A stretch of DNA of 7,797 bases from Thiotrichaceae bacterium (GTDB lineage Bacteria; Pseudomonadota; Gammaproteobacteria; Thiotrichales; Thiotrichaceae). The DNA is taken from the NCBI GenBank assembly GCA_026992705.1, contig JALWYT010000076.1:1-7797 (forward strand), given 5' to 3'. The notes under the pieces are model-generated. The model was not told the DNA's origin. It was given only the letters and a program-made list of their open reading frames with translations, and ran no database searches. The translations under genes and the position numbers were made by a program. Positions 5,781 through 7,797 of this stretch are shown here, piece by piece (positions within the stretch are counted from its first letter, which is position 1; every line of letters starts with the position of its first letter).

Positions 5781-7016
5781 ATGGTTAATACTTATACTCT
5801 CCCACAACGCCATCAAACGCTTGCTGTCAAGGTAGGGAATATTATGATTGGTGGTAATTACCCTATTGTTGTACAGTCAATGACAAATACGGATACGGCA
5901 GATGTAGTACGTACAGTCGCTCAAATTGCTGAACTTTATAAAGCAGGTTCTGAACTTGTACGCATCACGGTTAACAATATTGAATCTGCTCAAGCAGTAC
6001 CAGAAGTTAAGCAACGTTTAGATAAGATGGGTTATGATGTACCTTTGGTCGGTGATTTTCATTTTAACGGGCATAAGTTACTTGAAGAAGTGCCTGAGTG
6101 TGCTCAAGCACTTGCCAAATATCGGATAAACCCTGGGAATGTAGGTAAAGGCAAAAACGGGGATGAGAAGTTCGAAAAACTTATTCATTTTGCTTGCAAA
6201 TATGATAAAGCGGTTCGTATCGGAGTTAATTGGGGTTCGCTTGATCAAAGTTTATTAGCCACACGCTTAGATGAAAATAGTCATAGTAAACGACCTAAAC
6301 CGATTAAAGGTGTTATGCATGATGTATTGATTGAATCTGCATTAAGTAGTGCTATTAAAGCAGAGAGCTATGGTTTAGCGAAAGACCGTATTATTATTTC
6401 TTGTAAATTAAGTGGTGTACAAGATTTAATTCATGTCTATCGGGATTTAGCATCACAGTGTAATTATGCACTGCATTTAGGGTTAACTGAAGCAGGTATG
6501 GGGAGTAAAGGTATCGTTGCCTCGACTGCTGCACTTGCTGTGTTATTACAAGAAGGTATTGGGGATTCTATCCGAATTTCACTTACACCAGAACCTGGTA
6601 CTGCTCGTGAGAAAGAGGTCATTGTTGCTCAAGAAATCTTGCAAAGTATGGGATTACGTTCATTTACACCACAAGTTATTGCTTGTCCTGGTTGTGGACG
6701 GACATCTAGTGATTACTTTCAGCATTTAGCAAACGATATTCAAGTTTATCTACGTCAACAAATGCCTATTTGGAAAAACCAATATGTAGGGGTTGAGGAT
6801 ATGTCTGTTGCGGTAATGGGTTGTGTAGTCAATGGACCTGGTGAAAGTAAACAAGCTAATATTGGTATCAGTTTGCCTGGTTCAGGTGAAAAACCGGTTG
6901 CTCCTGTTTATGAAGATGGTAAAAAAACAGTAACATTGAAAGGTAATAATATTGTTGAAGAATTTCAAGCATTAATAAATGCTTATGTTGAACGAACCTA
7001 TGCTTTATTAAGGTAA
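5781..7016 (+). CDS. ispG: 4-hydroxy-3-methylbut-2-enyl-diphosphate synthase, long form
   Basis: IspG (GcpE) reductively converts 2-C-methyl-D-erythritol 2,4-cyclodiphosphate to HMBPP in the cytoplasmic MEP isoprenoid pathway, using a [4Fe-4S] cluster. The N-terminal TIM-barrel part begins with the family stretch VGNIMIGGNYPIVVQSMTNT and continues with FHFNGHKLL and YRINPGNVGKG. The cluster ligands are visible: C302 and C305 in ACPGCGRTSS, C348 in VMGCVVNGPGE, and E355. The equivalent E. coli residues are C270, C273, C305 and E312. The spacing between the CxxC and the third cysteine is therefore 11 residues longer here, and the region before the CxxC is about 32 residues longer. At 411 residues the protein is longer than the 372 of E. 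coli and matches the betaproteobacterial-type long form, as does the ISLPGSGEKPVAPVYEDG segment near the C-terminus. The frame is intact, and codons mostly end in T or A. Confidence 0.97.
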   Translation: MVNTYTLPQRHQTLAVKVGNIMIGGNYPIVVQSMTNTDTADVVRTVAQIAELYKAGSELVRITVNNIESAQAVPEVKQRLDKMGYDVPLVGDFHFNGHKLLEEVPECAQALAKYRINPGNVGKGKNGDEKFEKLIHFACKYDKAVRIGVNWGSLDQSLLATRLDENSHSKRPKPIKGVMHDVLIESALSSAIKAESYGLAKDRIIISCKLSGVQDLIHVYRDLASQCNYALHLGLTEAGMGSKGIVASTAALAVLLQEGIGDSIRISLTPEPGTAREKEVIVAQEILQSMGLRSFTPQVIACPGCGRTSSDYFQHLANDIQVYLRQQMPIWKNQYVGVEDMSVAVMGCVVNGPGESKQANIGISLPGSGEKPVAPVYEDGKKTVTLKGNNIVEEFQALINAYVERTYALLR

Positions 7017-7030
7017 ATCACAATACTTTC

Positions 7031-7055
7031 CTTAAATCTATTCTTTTGATTTAAG
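7031..7055. terminator. Weak hairpin just after ispG
   Basis: CTTAAATC (7031-7038) and GATTTAAG (7048-7055) form a perfect 8-bp stem around a 9-base loop, 14 bases after the ispG stop. The stem is AT-rich and is not followed by a clear T run. It is at best a weak terminator, and the stronger hairpin at 7095-7123 is the likelier stop. Confidence 0.3.
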
Positions 7056-7094
7056 TTGGTTCTTAGTGAAACTAAACGACTTTTAGTAGACAAA

Positions 7095-7123
7095 AGAAAG
7101 CCCACTAAGGTGGTGGGCTTTCT
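7095..7123. terminator. Strong hairpin terminator between ispG and the convergent lipoprotein gene
   Basis: AGAAAGCCCAC (7095-7105) and GTGGGCTTTCT (7113-7123) form a perfect 11-bp stem with a 7-base loop. Because the stem has an A-rich start and T-rich end it can act in both directions. The - strand version is better: GGGCTTTCT runs on into TTTG, giving an almost uninterrupted T tract. It lies between convergent genes, as expected for a shared terminator. Confidence 0.75.
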
Positions 7124-7186
7124 GGTTGGAGAAGTTCCAACCTTCCTCCTAGCTTGTTGAGCAAGGCTCAACTTTCGGGGAATCCA
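7095..7186 (-). other. Three-hairpin, comparatively GC-rich island; possible IS200/IS605-type end relic
   Basis: Read on the - strand, three hairpins follow one another: GTTGAGC-CTT-GCTCAAC (7172-7156), GGTTGGA-ACTTC-TCCAACC (7142-7124) and the terminator-like stem at 7123-7095. The block is visibly richer in GC than the AT-rich sequence on both sides. One - strand frame here reads DSPKVEPCSTS, then a stop, then EEGWNFSNQKAHHLSG. This resembles, from memory only, the C-terminal ends of IS605 OrfB (TnpB) transposases, whose 3' ends overlap a structured guide-RNA scaffold and a right-end hairpin. No transposase body is present: a stop lies upstream in this frame, and the preceding sequence codes for another gene. 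This could equally be the structured 3' untranslated region of the lipoprotein gene. Confidence 0.35.
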
Positions 7187-7195
7187 ATTTTTAGA

Positions 7196-7797
7196 TTAGA
7201 CTAATCCTCTGTAATTCGTCAATAAACATAATAATATCAATTTATTATAAAATAAATTATTTAATAAAATATGCCGCGGCGCATCTGTAAAAGCAGTATT
7301 TAGGATTAAAAATATTTTATAGGAATCTAAAGGATGGAAAAATGCGCCGCCGATATAGATTCTCCCTTTCTGGGATTTAAATATTTCCTTTTTCTTGCAC
7401 ACCTCCCATTTTTTTACTTCTTGATTAGTGCTGGTTGGGAGTAATAGCAACTCAAACCTGTCTTTTTTCTGTGCATTTAAAAGGAGCTCATAAATACCAT
7501 CCCGGTTATAATCTATTTTGCCAATGTACCCAAAAATTGCTGAATCATTTATTGCTTCGATAGTTGTTCTTTTAAAAGTTCTCAGGATGACCATTGATAG
7601 GTCGTTGGGATTATTGTATATCCGAATAAATTCATCATTTCCATCACCATCAATATCTACTGGATAGAGAATCGCATTTGGTAGACTTTTTTCAATAACG
7701 AATTTTTTTTGAAATTTAAATGGATAAACAATAAAATCCGTTACGGGCTGCTTTTTATATTGTAAATCTGAGCAGGAAAAAAAGAAGAATGAGACAA
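7196..7797 (-). CDS. Putative lipoprotein with two FG-GAP/VCBS-type repeats (5' end outside window)
   Basis: The frame stays open from the stop at 7196-7198 to the right edge, giving 199 visible residues. An ATG at 7594 is internal, because clear family motifs lie upstream of it. The first visible residues, VSFFFFSCSDLQ, are the end of a lipoprotein signal peptide with lipobox FFSC (Cys codon 7772-7774). The true start should therefore lie only a few codons beyond the window. VDIDGDGNDEFIRIY (+ coordinates about 7616-7660) is a textbook DxDGDGxDE calcium-binding loop of an FG-GAP/VCBS repeat. GKIDYNRDGIYELLL (about 7478-7522) is a second, more degenerate one. Later GRIYIGGAFFHPLDSYKIFLIL may be a third blade strand, after which the sequence becomes hydrophobic and low-complexity up to the stop. 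Such repeats build β-propeller-like, often ligand-binding, extracytoplasmic domains. The binding partner is unknown. The C-terminus looks shorter than in multi-repeat relatives and may be truncated. Confidence 0.7.
   Translation of the reverse strand, partial: VSFFFFSCSDLQYKKQPVTDFIVYPFKFQKKFVIEKSLPNAILYPVDIDGDGNDEFIRIYNNPNDLSMVILRTFKRTTIEAINDSAIFGYIGKIDYNRDGIYELLLNAQKKDRFELLLLPTSTNQEVKKWEVCKKKEIFKSQKGRIYIGGAFFHPLDSYKIFLILNTAFTDAPRHILLNNLFYNKLILLCLLTNYRGLV

Noticed and set aside
6517..6729. Open frame of 70 codons on the + strand within ispG
   Set aside because: It is out of frame with the IspG cluster-binding region and rich in Leu and His, typical of a shifted reading of conserved sequence.
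7156..7172. tRNA-like or CRISPR-type palindrome after ispG
   Set aside because: There is no cloverleaf, CCA end or repeated unit. It is one of three unrelated-sequence hairpins in a row.
7196..7594. A separate 132-residue protein starting at the ATG whose first base is 7594
   Set aside because: The same frame stays open to the window edge, and the upstream part holds a lipobox and a clear DxDGDGxDE repeat, so this ATG is internal.

Overview
This window looks like ordinary chromosome from an AT-rich proteobacterium. The visible genes point to the gamma- or betaproteobacteria: a split α/β glycyl-tRNA synthetase (glyS), an ArgS that reads like the enteric protein nearly end to end, an RpiA with Escherichia coli residue numbering, and a long-form IspG of the kind familiar from betaproteobacteria. 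I cannot name the genus from the sequence alone.

Layout, left to right. The 3' end of glyS (+) enters from outside the window. It is followed by a perfect 89-bp tandem duplication that includes the end of its coding sequence, then by an inverted repeat that probably ends both glyS and the convergent rpiA (-). rpiA is divergent from a large gene for a TPR protein anchored by two C-terminal membrane segments (+). Next come a small SH3-like lipoprotein gene with a strong ribosome binding site and a structured leader (+), argS (+), a 291-bp AT-rich gap holding a long interrupted palindrome, and ispG (+). After ispG there is a compact, comparatively GC-rich run of hairpins, then the 3' part of a convergent gene (-). 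That last gene encodes a lipoprotein with two calcium-binding-type FG-GAP/VCBS repeats, and it runs off the right edge.

The core genes are housekeeping: glycine and arginine charging of tRNA, pentose phosphate isomerisation, and the penultimate step of the MEP isoprenoid pathway. They are not one pathway. The genes between them (TPR membrane protein, SH3-like lipoprotein, FG-GAP lipoprotein) are envelope-type proteins of unknown role, placed as single-gene units between conserved blocks.

I do not see a CRISPR array, toxin-antitoxin pair, phage gene, tRNA or intact insertion sequence. I found no convincing new multi-gene system. The points most worth checking are the 89-bp duplication, the three-hairpin island after ispG (possibly a decayed IS200/IS605-type end), the unfamiliar TPR membrane protein and the FG-GAP lipoprotein with an odd C-terminus.
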